A program made the translations under genes and the position numbers. Positions 8,388 to 17,183 of a stretch of DNA of 58,378 nucleotides are shown here, piece by piece (positions within the stretch are counted from its first letter, which is position 1; every line of letters starts with the position of its first letter). The stretch comes from a virus. The stretch is from positions 1 through 58,378 of IMG/VR virus record IMGVR_UViG_3300032249_000138. One strand, 5' to 3'. The notes below the pieces were generated by a model, which saw nothing but the letters and a program-made list of their open reading frames with translations, ran no database searches and was not told where the DNA came from.

Positions 8388-9719
8388 TTATAACTCCGCA
8401 GAAAAAGTTACACCAACAGAAGCACTGTCTGTATAAAATCCAGCATCTCCTGCGGCAGTAGCCGCACCAAAAATATAAGCAGCTTCGGTTGTTATACCAC
8501 TAAATGCAGGTTGCCCTGTTATATTAAAAGTTATCCATGTTCCAACAATCGTTGCAGTTGGGGCGGTTCTCATAGATACTTTAAATAATATTAAAAGTGG
8601 CGCTCCACTACCTGCGCTTGGTGCGTAAATTCGACCCAAATAAAGAGTTGCACTATTTTGTCCAAAATTTCTCTGAAAATACCGCTGACACAAAGCTAAC
8701 TCTGTACCATACTGTCTGTATTCAAATGAAGTAGCACTACTTCCTACTTCTAGCTGAACTCCAGTAATATAGAAGCTAGCACCGTTTGTACCGACTACGG
8801 ATACTGCGCCTGTGGCAGAAGTATAGTTTGCAGAAGCCCATGCACCAGCAGTTCCGCTAAATGTAGAACCAGCACCTAAATTAATCCAAAGCCTTGCACC
8901 AATGCCGTTAGTAGCACCTACCCAAGTTCCGCTTGTATCGCCAGCAATAGTAATTGACTTTTGTTCCCAAGTGTTTGCAACAGATATTGTGTAGGTAAAT
9001 GGGTATGTTCTGTCTCCTGCTGAATTACCTAAAACACCGCCAAAAGTTCCTGTGAGGCTAGAACGAACCCAAAACGATAATGTTACAGTTTTAGCGTTAG
9101 CAGTTCCAAACCCTAAATCTGCCCAATTAAAACCTTCAATAAATTGATTAATGTTGAAATAATCAGTAGAAAGTACTGAATATGCAGATAAAGAAGTTAC
9201 ACCTAAATAATTAGTAAACCCTGCTGGCGGGGTTACTGAACCAGCATTTTGTTGAACACTAAATTTTGATGCTTGAATTAAACCAGCTACCCATCTATCT
9301 AAAGTGTAAGTAAAGTTTGCAGTAGGTGTAACACTAGCACCAGCGTTTCTTTGGTCAATAACCATTGCACCGTTTATGATGCGATTACGACCCACAGCAA
9401 CAGATTGCAAGTTACTGTCTAATTGATTACGAGTAATACTATTAGCAGGAACAGTAAAGCTCTGCATCGTAGTTGAAAGATAACGTACATAAATGTTGCT
9501 AGTGCCTGAACTAGGTGCAGAAGTAAACGTAATAGTTGTACCACTGAGGGTATAAGCAGAGTTAGGTTGTTGCACTACATTGTTGACTACTGCCTCAATG
9601 TCGTTAACTGAATTGACAGTACGAGTTAAAGTAAAAGCAGTCTGTGATCCTGTACCATTAAAGTAATCAGTACCAGAGATAAAGCTCTGACTTGTTGGTG
9701 TGTTTCCTAGGTATGGCAT
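8388..9719 (-). CDS. tail fibre / receptor-binding protein, 443 aa
   Basis: The N-terminal anchor module (MPYLGNTPTSQSFISGTDYF, then FTLTRTVNSV and VRYLS strands) is followed by a neck around residue 95 (VPANSITRNQL) and a large beta-rich head. The head begins [16 protein letters not shown] and includes [17 protein letters not shown]. The head is paralogous to the 359-aa fibre at 5266-6345, while the last ~100 residues differ, consistent with selection on receptor specificity. This is the most complete fibre in the array, joining anchor and head in one chain. Confidence 0.87.
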   Translation of the reverse strand: MPYLGNTPTSQSFISGTDYFNGTGSQTAFTLTRTVNSVNDIEAVVNNVVQQPNSAYTLSGTTITFTSAPSSGTSNIYVRYLSTTMQSFTVPANSITRNQLDSNLQSVAVGRNRIINGAMVIDQRNAGASVTPTANFTYTLDRWVAGLIQASKFSVQQNAGSVTPPAGFTNYLGVTSLSAYSVLSTDYFNINQFIEGFNWADLGFGTANAKTVTLSFWVRSSLTGTFGGVLGNSAGDRTYPFTYTISVANTWEQKSITIAGDTSGTWVGATNGIGARLWINLGAGSTFSGTAGAWASANYTSATGAVSVVGTNGASFYITGVQLEVGSSATSFEYRQYGTELALCQRYFQRNFGQNSATLYLGRIYAPSAGSGAPLLILFKVSMRTAPTATIVGTWITFNITGQPAFSGITTEAAYIFGAATAAGDAGFYTDSASVGVTFSAEL

Positions 9720-9728
9720 TTAAACCTC

Positions 9729-10055
9729 TTAGGTAATGTTCAGAACAGAAGTAACAACGTCTACAGAACTAGCAGTAGAGCTAAGTACTTTAAGTGCATC
9801 ACTAGCAATGAGAACAACTTTCTGATCTCCACCAACAATGACTAGTGAGCCACCCACAGGTACTGTTGCACCCTCAACTAAATAGTAGTTAACTGCAGAG
9901 CGAGTAATGTAAGCATCTACAGTAACAGGGCTAGTAGTAGTATTAGCACATGACATGCCAATCACAGTAGTCTGTGTAGATGCACCCACAGTTACAACTG
10001 TAGCAGCAGAAGTGCCAACATCTTTATTCATGTATGATGTAAATGTATTTGCCAT
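9729..10055 (-). CDS. small beta-rich virion protein, 108 aa
   Basis: Beta-rich protein with TSAATVVTVGAS and VPVGGSLVIVGGD words. It resembles small virion surface proteins encoded near the tail genes of aquatic phages. A distantly similar organisation is seen in the 24877-25212 protein. No membrane segment or enzyme motif. It may decorate the tail or head; the role is inferred. Confidence 0.72.
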   Translation of the reverse strand: MANTFTSYMNKDVGTSAATVVTVGASTQTTVIGMSCANTTTSPVTVDAYITRSAVNYYLVEGATVPVGGSLVIVGGDQKVVLIASDALKVLSSTASSVDVVTSVLNIT

Positions 10056-10081
10056 TTGTGTTCCTTGTTATAAATTAGTAC

Positions 10082-11572
10082 TTAGCCCAATGCGATAGCT
10101 AATGCCACTGCAGTGCCAGCTGGATCAAAGTCAGTTGTATCTGCTACAGCAGCAGAGCCTAAACCTAAACTGGTTCTTGCTGTTGCTCCAGACTCAGCTA
10201 CAAAGTTAGTTCCATTGCCTACAATAAAGTTATTGTCGGATGGTGTTAGTCCTGCAATGTCAGCTAACTGTGCATCATAAGCCTGTATGTCAGTACCGAC
10301 AGTAAGACCTAAAGAAGTCTTCAAGGTAGCACCAGACTCCACTACGAAGTTAGTACCATTGCCGATGATAACACCATTATCTGTAGGTGTCAATCCGGCA
10401 ACATCAGCTAACTGGGCATCATAGGCTTGTACATCGGTACCAATAGCTAAACCTAGGAAGGAACGAGCAGAGGATCCACCTGCACCTAGAGTAGTTAAGT
10501 CAGCATCATAAGCCTGTACATCGGTACCGATTGCTAGACCTAAACTTGTTCTAGCTGTAGCTCCTGTTTCAACTACAAAGTTACTGCCGTTACCAATAAC
10601 GATACCATTGTCAGTAGGAGTTAAACCAGCGATGTCAGCTAACTGTGCGTCATAGGCTTGTACGTCTGTGCCGATAGCTAAGCCTAAAGAAGTCCTAGCT
10701 GTAGCACCTGACTCAGTTACAAAGGTAGTTCCGTTACCTACAATGATTGCATTGTCTGTTGGGGTAAGACCAGATAGGGCAGCAAGTTCAGCATCATAAG
10801 CCTGTACGTTGGTGCCAATCACTAAACCTAAAGTTGTACGTGCTGTAGCTGCATCTGCATCATCTATTAAGCTACGACCAAAGGAAGTGAGGTCTGCTAC
10901 AGAAGCAGTACCTGAGCCAGTAAAGTAGGGGAGTTTATCTGCTGCAGAAGTTACACCTGCTAAAGCTGCAAGCTCAGCATCATAGGCTTGTACGTTAGTT
11001 CCAATTACTAGACCGAGGGTACTTCTTGCTGTAGCTGCATCTGCATCATCTACCAGTGTCCTACCAAATGCAGTGAAGTCTGCTACTGCTGCTGTGCCTG
11101 AGCCAGTGAAGTAGGGCACCTTATTAGCTGCTGATGTGAGTCCTGCAATGGCAGTTAAGTCAGCATCAAGGGGTTGCTTATTATCTAGCTGAGTTTGAAT
11201 AGCAGAGGTAACACCATCAACAAAGTTTAACTCTGTGGCTGTTGGAGTTACCAGAGTACCATTTAAATCTAAGGCATCAATGTATGCAGTGCCATCAATG
11301 TAGGCATCTTTATACTGGAATGTAGCAGAACCTAAGTCTACTGTATTAGTAGTCTTAGGAATAACCCCACCACTTGTTACTACGATATCTTGTGTAGGAC
11401 CAACCTTAGTAATTGGTGCACCTTCAGAATTACTGCCATCATGTGTATGCCCTGAAGCTTCATCAAATGCAGCAGCAAGAGCATCAAACTCTAAATCTAA
11501 ATCCGATGCATTGATAATATTACCGTCAGCAATATTGTTAACGGTATCAGCACGATTATAACCTGTAGACAT
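10082..11572 (-). CDS. repeat-containing tail fibre, 496 aa
   Basis: The N-terminal ~110 residues ([42 protein letters not shown]) form a fibre-anchor and neck region seen in podovirus fibres. From about residue 125 to 475 there are six or more tandem repeats built around [17 protein letters not shown] and [19 protein letters not shown], giving a long fibrous shaft. There is no obvious globular tip, so it probably forms a shaft onto which the separate adhesins at 4582-9719 attach. Confidence 0.85.
   Translation of the reverse strand: MSTGYNRADTVNNIADGNIINASDLDLEFDALAAAFDEASGHTHDGSNSEGAPITKVGPTQDIVVTSGGVIPKTTNTVDLGSATFQYKDAYIDGTAYIDALDLNGTLVTPTATELNFVDGVTSAIQTQLDNKQPLDADLTAIAGLTSAANKVPYFTGSGTAAVADFTAFGRTLVDDADAATARSTLGLVIGTNVQAYDAELAALAGVTSAADKLPYFTGSGTASVADLTSFGRSLIDDADAATARTTLGLVIGTNVQAYDAELAALSGLTPTDNAIIVGNGTTFVTESGATARTSLGLAIGTDVQAYDAQLADIAGLTPTDNGIVIGNGSNFVVETGATARTSLGLAIGTDVQAYDADLTTLGAGGSSARSFLGLAIGTDVQAYDAQLADVAGLTPTDNGVIIGNGTNFVVESGATLKTSLGLTVGTDIQAYDAQLADIAGLTPSDNNFIVGNGTNFVAESGATARTSLGLGSAAVADTTDFDPAGTAVALAIALG
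10150..11190 (-). repeat. tandem coding repeats in the fibre shaft
   Basis: Imperfect coding repeats of roughly 40-65 codons, each containing a QAYDA word, occur six times within the fibre gene. Near-identical DNA stretches between copies make this a likely site for recombination-driven length change of the fibre. Boundaries are approximate. Confidence 0.8.
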
Positions 11573-11581
11573 ATCTTTACC

Positions 11582-13561
11582 TTATCGTCTGTCGAATGTT
11601 GCGTATTCTAAAGTTGCAGCATCAAGTGAAAATGCAGGATCAGTACTCTCTGAAACAAACTGAAGTGACACAGTAAAACCAGATCCTACAACCTGTGTTT
11701 GAAATAGTTTCTTTAACTTAGTTCCGTATCTAGCGGATCCGTATGTAGCTGTTGGTGATCCATAAAAACCTACAGCACCCGTGTCATTTGATAATGTTAT
11801 GGTATCTGGTTGTATCACACCTTCATCATCAAAGTCAAGCTTTAAGTTAGCAGATGTGGTAACACTACCTGTTGGATCTGTGTATAAGAACATTTTATAA
11901 AAGGTCTTACGTAGTCTAGGATCCGTCATAGGTACAAATGGAGTAGAGAAGGTAGCTATAATATTAGCCCCATCAAAGCTACTTCCCGATTCCATCTTAT
12001 ATACATAGCCATCTGTCTGAGCAAAGACTATAGTCTCAAGGCGAGAGAAGTAATCACTGTCTGCTACAAAGGCTTTAATACCTCGCATCTCAGCCCAAGA
12101 GATTTCACCTGTCTCATTCCCTACAGTCTGTGTACCTAAAATACCTATGGCATTCTGGGTAGTAACAGCAGCACTAAATCCAAACAAACGATACTGTGAC
12201 TTCTCTCTAATAACAACACTACAGAAGGAAGAAGATGAAGCAATGAAGCTAGTCATCTCACTCTGGATAGACTTTGATACTACTGCTAAACTAAAGTCAC
12301 CGAACTTATCAGTACCAGTCAATAGTCTTAGACCGTCAGGACCCAAGAACATAATGTCTGAACCAATCTCTTGGATGGTGTCAGTATCAATACATCCAAT
12401 GTTTAATGTGATAGGTTGTAACTGAAAGTCAGCAATCGTATTACCTACTAACCTTGATATCTTTTGCTGACTAAAAATAATCAACTGCTCACGGAATACA
12501 ATCAAACCAGTAATTGCACTACCAATATTAATACTACCAGCACCATTGGCTGCACTAAAGTCATCATCACTAAAAGGTGCAGTGAAAGTTAGTATGTCAC
12601 CTTTAGCAAAGAACATTTGATTCTTAAACCAGCAAATGTGTTCTGCAGCTAGTACTTCACTTGGTGCTTCATTCAATGCTCTGAAAGTAGTATTGTCGTA
12701 GAGGAATGGGGCATTGACACTATCAACACCAGCAACCTTCTCCGTAGTACCAATACGATACTTCTCAAATCTGTTCTTTGAACTGCCTGTTCTATTAGCA
12801 GTTAAGAAAGTAACAACAGCATTGTCTGCTGGACTAGATGCTAGATTTGGACTGATACTTAAAGTAGCACCACCTGCTGTGACAGTTGCATCTGCTAGTA
12901 CTGTGTATACTAGATTTACTCCAGCTATTGTAAATGTATCACCCTCTTGTGGGGCAGAGGTAAGACCATCAACAATTAAACTAGCACCTGTTTGTGATCC
13001 ACCGTTAACGAGTACAGTACCATAGCTAGGTATATTAATCTGAGTCCAACCAAAGCTAGAACTTTTAAATACAGAATTATTACGTACTGCAAGAACATTA
13101 CTACGCCATGCAGCTAATCCAATAATTGTTCCCGTGTTACTTGTTACAGTAATTACTGCAGCATTTGCTGGGCTGGATGCAAGACTAGTTGTAAGTGTTA
13201 ATGTTGCACGTTTAAAAGTAGAGTTGTACGAAACACCACCTGATGCTATAGTATATGTTCCTGCTACACCTGCAATAGTAAATGTAGTTCCTTCTGCAGG
13301 TGAGGTATATAAATTTGCTACTATTAAAGTTGTTCCTGTTTGACCACTACCATGAACTCGGATACTGGCATACGAAGGAACAACAGCAGTATCATACTTT
13401 TCAAACCCTTCAATCCTACGATAACCACCCTCAACAGACGGTTCAAAGTTACGTAGTACCCTAGCACTACCCGGCAAAGATATACCATGCTGTAGTGGGG
13501 ACAAGTTTGTTACTAGACCACCCCTAAACTCAAACGGGTATGTCTGCCATTTATCTGCCAT
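11582..13561 (-). CDS. tail nozzle / tubular protein B-like, 659 aa
   Basis: The opening MADKWQTYPFEFRGGLVTNL and the conserved region around residues 25-60 (PGSARVLRNFEPSVEGGYRR) are typical of the large tail-tube protein in T7/P22-like environmental podoviruses, where it forms a beta-propeller nozzle. Two inserted Ig-like segments share the words GTTLIVANLYTSPAEGTTF and ASLIVDGLTSAPQEGDTF (residues ~70-130 and ~185-245), an internal duplication. It overlaps the adaptor gene by one base. Function rests on gene order plus these N-terminal features. Confidence 0.75.
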   Translation of the reverse strand: MADKWQTYPFEFRGGLVTNLSPLQHGISLPGSARVLRNFEPSVEGGYRRIEGFEKYDTAVVPSYASIRVHGSGQTGTTLIVANLYTSPAEGTTFTIAGVAGTYTIASGGVSYNSTFKRATLTLTTSLASSPANAAVITVTSNTGTIIGLAAWRSNVLAVRNNSVFKSSSFGWTQINIPSYGTVLVNGGSQTGASLIVDGLTSAPQEGDTFTIAGVNLVYTVLADATVTAGGATLSISPNLASSPADNAVVTFLTANRTGSSKNRFEKYRIGTTEKVAGVDSVNAPFLYDNTTFRALNEAPSEVLAAEHICWFKNQMFFAKGDILTFTAPFSDDDFSAANGAGSINIGSAITGLIVFREQLIIFSQQKISRLVGNTIADFQLQPITLNIGCIDTDTIQEIGSDIMFLGPDGLRLLTGTDKFGDFSLAVVSKSIQSEMTSFIASSSSFCSVVIREKSQYRLFGFSAAVTTQNAIGILGTQTVGNETGEISWAEMRGIKAFVADSDYFSRLETIVFAQTDGYVYKMESGSSFDGANIIATFSTPFVPMTDPRLRKTFYKMFLYTDPTGSVTTSANLKLDFDDEGVIQPDTITLSNDTGAVGFYGSPTATYGSARYGTKLKKLFQTQVVGSGFTVSLQFVSESTDPAFSLDAATLEYATFDRR

Positions 13562-14283
13562 TAGGAAACCCTAGAGCCAGCAATAGTACGTTTGTTATTT
13601 GCTAGTGCAGTTCCTCTTACGTAGTCATACCGATTGATCAGTATGATACGCATATGCTTAATGCCCTCGTCAAACTTAGCTTTAGCGATAGCTGCTGCTT
13701 GTTCGTTACTACGGAACATATAAGCATAGTACATAGCACCTTCGTCAATGATGTGACGGTACATCTCAGGAATGATAGGTGTATCTGTAGCATTCTCTAG
13801 AGGAGTAGTACTAGCGTAGTATTCGTACACTAAAGTAAAAGCTTCTTTAGGTGAAGGCACAACCCCGTATTCACGATCAGGAGTTTGGAATACATATTGG
13901 GGGATGCTACGAACACTAGTGTCAGATGTGTACTCTTGATCAGCAAACTTCTCTAAGTACTCTTCATAAGCAATAATACGAAGTTTAACTGTATCGTTAT
14001 TAAATGTAGAACTCTTCTTAATGCGGAAAGTATCGAAGTCAATAGTTTTCGCATTAGCAGGATAAGCATAGCGAGTAGTACCCGCAACGAGTGGAGTTTC
14101 TTGTGTAACATGATTCCAGTGCCATTGAAACTGCAACTGGTTGATATCTTGTATTGCTGAATTTACTGCATCTTTAGCATGTGAATAGAATCCTTTAGCA
14201 CTAGCAAAGTTAGCACTTGTCAACTCTACTTCATTAAGACGTTTGTTAACGTCATTAACTAAACCTAAGAAGTTATAAGCCAC
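13561..14283 (-). CDS. head-tail adaptor / tail tubular protein A-like, 240 aa
   Basis: Alpha-helical N-terminal half (LVNDVNKRLNEVEL, SHAKDAVNSAIQDINQLQF), a beta-rich middle, and a helical C terminus (IIDEGAMYYAYMFRSNEQA) match gp11/gp4-like adaptors that join the portal ring to the nozzle. It lies directly between the capsid genes and the nozzle gene, with TAATG coupling to the latter. Confidence 0.78.
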   Translation of the reverse strand: MAYNFLGLVNDVNKRLNEVELTSANFASAKGFYSHAKDAVNSAIQDINQLQFQWHWNHVTQETPLVAGTTRYAYPANAKTIDFDTFRIKKSSTFNNDTVKLRIIAYEEYLEKFADQEYTSDTSVRSIPQYVFQTPDREYGVVPSPKEAFTLVYEYYASTTPLENATDTPIIPEMYRHIIDEGAMYYAYMFRSNEQAAAIAKAKFDEGIKHMRIILINRYDYVRGTALANNKRTIAGSRVS

Positions 14284-14299
14284 GCTATTGCCTTTATTC

Positions 14300-14331
14300 T
14301 AAAGAAAGAAAGATGGGGGCTTTTGACCCCC
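14300..14331 (-). terminator. rho-independent terminator after the capsid unit
   Basis: On the minus strand a GGGGG/CCCCC stem at 14315-14331 with a short loop is followed by a T-rich run (TCTTTCTTTCTTT, 14301-14313). It lies 20 bases after the stop of the 162-aa gene and should end the coat/decoration transcript started at the promoter near 16206-16233. Confidence 0.75.
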
Positions 14332-14351
14332 ACCCCACTACATTAGCCAGA

Positions 14352-14840
14352 TTAGGCTAATTGATCACGATCAACTTCATCAGCCAAGATACGACCATCT
14401 ACATTCATGAGCACAGCCCAAACACGGGCTACACCAGAAGTAGGAGCGGTTGTAGCTGTAGCAATCGTAATGTCGATTGTGTCAGCAGTTGCACCAACTA
14501 CGAGAGGCTGAAATGCAGCGGCATTTTGTGCATAAGCACCAGCAGCAGCAGCATCAGCATCGAAGCCGTCAACAAAGTTATCAGCATCAACGCCAGTGCC
14601 TAAGTCAAATGTGGTATCGCTTGACTCACCACCTAAAACTGTGGTGATTTCAATACCAGCATTTAAAATGACTGTGTTAACGGGTACAGAGATAGCTTCA
14701 ATAACATCGCTTGCAGCAAGGGCAGAACCCTTTGCAGTAGCAGCTGCAGCGAAGTCAACGAGTTTATCTACTAAGTAAGGTACAGAACCAGCGGTACGAC
14801 CTGCTGATGCTCCACCTGCGAGAGTGGTAATAGTTGCCAT
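14352..14840 (-). CDS. putative capsid decoration / minor head protein, 162 aa
   Basis: Ala/Thr/Asp-rich beta-strand protein (for example VPVNTVILNAGIEITTVLGG) lying 17 bases downstream of the coat gene and before a strong terminator, so it shares the coat transcript. Size, acidic beta-rich character and position suit a head decoration or stabilising protein. No family match is certain. Confidence 0.72.
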   Translation of the reverse strand: MATITTLAGGASAGRTAGSVPYLVDKLVDFAAAATAKGSALAASDVIEAISVPVNTVILNAGIEITTVLGGESSDTTFDLGTGVDADNFVDGFDADAAAAGAYAQNAAAFQPLVVGATADTIDITIATATTAPTSGVARVWAVLMNVDGRILADEVDRDQLA

Positions 14841-14857
14841 TTATGTTTCTCCTTTAA

Positions 14858-15928
14858 TTAAGCTGCGTTGTACTTGGCGGTAACAATAGCCTCTGGACGG
14901 AGGATCTTGCGACCATAGAGATGCATACCACGAACAATGTCAGCGAAGCTGTCAGGATCACGATAGCTCTCTGTCTTGGTGATTTGCTGAGCGGAAGCAA
15001 CAGCTGCGTCATGACCAGCAACGATAACACCAAAGTTAGATGACTGTGCAGATGCGCCGGTTGTGCCGGGACCTGTACCAATCTTTGGTAGGTTGTTGGA
15101 AACATAAACACGGAAGCCATGGAGATTATTTAAAATCAAACCATTTTGCAATCCAGAGCCACCAAAGTCACCGTTCAATAAACGGCTGTCTTCGTCTTTC
15201 AACATCTCAACAAACACTGGGTCAACAACTAACCAACGACCATTTGTGTCTACGAACTGTTGATCAAGTAAACGACCCATACGAGCGAGTACTGTTAGTG
15301 GTGATACAAGAGTTGCTGATACTGCAGTCTGACCGGGGAAACGTGGGGACAAAGGAATCGAGTCGCCTGTAGAACCAGCAGATGTCAAGTTACCAAAGTT
15401 AGGACGGCTTAACTGCATAGCAGATAACAACTCGTTAGAACCAGCAGAGCTTACAGCCTTGGTGCCGGGGAAAGTTGTACGTGCTGTGTCAGGTGAACTG
15501 TGCTTAGCTGATTGGCTAAAACCAGACAAGTAACCTAATACGTCTTGGTCATACTGGTCACGCAAACGATAAGCTGCACGATCAGAAGCCATGCTCATGA
15601 AGTTAACGTGGCTATGTGCTGCTTCGATATCGTCAATCTTGAATGCGAAGTAGTTAGCTTGGTCAACAACAAGAGTGAAGTCTTCGTCATCGAGGTCTTG
15701 TGCTGTGATCTGTGTGCCACGAGCATAAGCCTGAACTGAAACTTCTGGCTCTTTGATGATCTTAACAGAGTCACCCATGTTAGCGATTTCACCGAAGTAA
15801 TCGCTGTTAGTGATAGCTTCAACAGTAGAAGCTTTACGGAATGCAAGTTGTACTTGCTTGGAATAGATTACTGGGCTAAAATTACCATTAGGTAAATTGC
15901 CGTAACCTGATGCTGATGGAAATGCCAT
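14858..15928 (-). CDS. major capsid protein, 356 aa
   Basis: Coat protein forming the icosahedral shell. The N-terminal third contains the conserved run FRKASTVEAITNSDYFGEIA and ITAQDLDDEDFTLVVDQA, the E-loop and P-domain type of sequence found in podovirus coats of aquatic phages. YLSGFSQS and LARMGRLLDQQFVD follow. It is encoded directly after the scaffold and before the adaptor, as in T7-like head modules. Its own promoter, a ~270-base structured leader and a downstream terminator suggest high-level separate expression. An HK97 fold is inferred from the family, not shown directly. Confidence 0.9.
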   Translation of the reverse strand: MAFPSASGYGNLPNGNFSPVIYSKQVQLAFRKASTVEAITNSDYFGEIANMGDSVKIIKEPEVSVQAYARGTQITAQDLDDEDFTLVVDQANYFAFKIDDIEAAHSHVNFMSMASDRAAYRLRDQYDQDVLGYLSGFSQSAKHSSPDTARTTFPGTKAVSSAGSNELLSAMQLSRPNFGNLTSAGSTGDSIPLSPRFPGQTAVSATLVSPLTVLARMGRLLDQQFVDTNGRWLVVDPVFVEMLKDEDSRLLNGDFGGSGLQNGLILNNLHGFRVYVSNNLPKIGTGPGTTGASAQSSNFGVIVAGHDAAVASAQQITKTESYRDPDSFADIVRGMHLYGRKILRPEAIVTAKYNAA

Positions 15929-16163
15929 TTTAGATTTCTCCTAAATTGAATGAATGTATTGCTACAAAATACGCTTACATATATTCATGGAGCCTCGTCT
16001 ATTAGGTGCATATAACTTAGAGTTCTAGATCCGCTAAGGTATATGGGCTAACGCTGTAGGGTAGTCCGTTGAAATACAATGCTGCGTTATACAGATACTA
16101 CTAAGGTTTTTGCCTGACTTAGATGGTTGGCTTAGCTAAAGCGGCATCATTAGGCGATTTAAG

Positions 16164-16196
16164 AAGGGTAAGTAAGCCGAAGCTTACCTATCCCTT
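16164..16196 (-). promoter_or_regulatory. 5-prime hairpin of the coat transcript
   Basis: The core stem is GTAAGC/GCTTAC with a TTCG loop on the minus strand (16172-16187). It is extended by AAGGG/CCCTT pairing with one bulge. It lies at the very start of the RNA expected from the promoter at 16206-16233. It could stabilise the coat mRNA against 5-prime decay, or terminate read-through from the scaffold gene since a short T-rich stretch follows. Confidence 0.6.
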
Positions 16197-16205
16197 TGTA
16201 CTACA

Positions 16206-16233
16206 GTTATAAACTTATTTCTAAGTTTGTCAA
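16206..16233 (-). promoter_or_regulatory. sigma70-like promoter for the coat gene
   Basis: The minus strand reads TTGACA (16233-16228), a 16-base spacer, then TATAAC (16211-16206). This is a perfect -35 and a 5/6 -10. It lies between the scaffold stop and the coat gene and points toward the coat gene. Confidence 0.7.
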
Positions 16234-16236
16234 GCT

Positions 16237-17109
16237 TTATCGTGCTGAACCCGACTTATCATAGATAAACTTACCAGATTGAATAGCAGCTACAATAGCC
16301 TCTTGGTTTCTTTCGTATTCTGATGTAGACATACGCTCTACTTCTGACTCACGGAAAGTACCCTGTTCAGATGAAGCATCAAAGCCCGTTTTACGAGAAG
16401 AGCCTACAGCTGAAGCTGCTGCCTTATCATCCGACTTACGGGTACGCTTAGAGGCAGTAATACCCTTATCTGCCTTATACAAATCAATAGCACGAGCAGC
16501 AGATACTGCATCATTCTCATTCTCGTACAGAGCACTTTGGACCCACTTAGGCTGTACTTCTACCCAGTCATGGAACTCGTCTTGCTCACGGATCTGATCA
16601 AAGTCGGGATGTAAGCGGAGTAAGTCTGCCTCAGCTTTCTCCTTAGCAGTCTGTGCTTCACGCCGATCTAAGGCTTTGAATCGCTCCTCTAGTACAGCAC
16701 TTTGTTCCTTTGCTTTCTTCAGGGCTATAGTTTCTACAATCTTAGCTACCTCGGGGAACTCCCGTGACCACTGCTCTAGCTCTTCTTCAGACTTGGGCAG
16801 CTTAATCTGCTGACTAGCTGTCTGTTCTAGGGAAGCCTTTAAATCTTCAATTTGTTTCTGCATCTCAACTTGTTGCTTTTGAGTATGCCTACGTAGATCA
16901 CCGTAACGCTTCTTAAAGCTTTTCTCTTCTGCACTTAACCCCTCGTCACTTCCAGTGTCCTCATCTTCAGGATTTTTAGGAGGTGCTGAGTTAGCTTCAG
17001 CCAGCGTCTTAAGTTCTTCTTCTTCTTGTTTAATTCGGGCTTCATTGGCATTACGTGTTGCAAAGCCAGCCATGACTTTCTTAGGTGTTTCTACTTGTGT
17101 GAGTTCCAT
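16237..17109 (-). CDS. capsid scaffolding protein, 290 aa
   Basis: Highly charged helical protein. Coiled-coil segments (about 20-36 and 85-115, KKRYGDLRRHTQKQQVEMQ), a Glu/Lys-rich centre, and a Ser/Lys-rich C terminus match T7/P22-type scaffolds that guide procapsid assembly and then leave. Position immediately upstream of the coat gene supports the call. No protease domain is fused. Confidence 0.87.
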   Translation of the reverse strand: MELTQVETPKKVMAGFATRNANEARIKQEEEELKTLAEANSAPPKNPEDEDTGSDEGLSAEEKSFKKRYGDLRRHTQKQQVEMQKQIEDLKASLEQTASQQIKLPKSEEELEQWSREFPEVAKIVETIALKKAKEQSAVLEERFKALDRREAQTAKEKAEADLLRLHPDFDQIREQDEFHDWVEVQPKWVQSALYENENDAVSAARAIDLYKADKGITASKRTRKSDDKAAASAVGSSRKTGFDASSEQGTFRESEVERMSTSEYERNQEAIVAAIQSGKFIYDKSGSAR

Positions 17110-17183
17110 CTTTTCCTCTTTTGTTGGGGCTAACAGTTGCCAGTGTTTAACTGGGGTATTAGGTAGCCATGAATAAGGGGTAG

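Larger units (their letters stand above)
15929..16236 (-). other. 308-base coat gene leader region without ORF
   Basis: No coding frame is supported. On the minus strand it holds a sigma70-like promoter (16206-16233), a UUCG-type hairpin near the expected transcript start (16164-16196), about 230 bases with no recognisable gene, and a Shine-Dalgarno (AGGAGAAATCT) before the coat ATG. Searching by eye for tRNA arms gave nothing convincing. Confidence 0.7.

Noticed and set aside
4582-11572. diversity-generating retroelement acting on fibres
   Set aside because: No reverse transcriptase gene and no template/variable repeat pair; the repeats are ordinary coding duplications.
15929-16236. possible tRNA or tRNA-like gene in the coat leader
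   Set aside because: No cloverleaf with a proper T-loop (TTCRA) or acceptor stem could be folded by eye on either strand.
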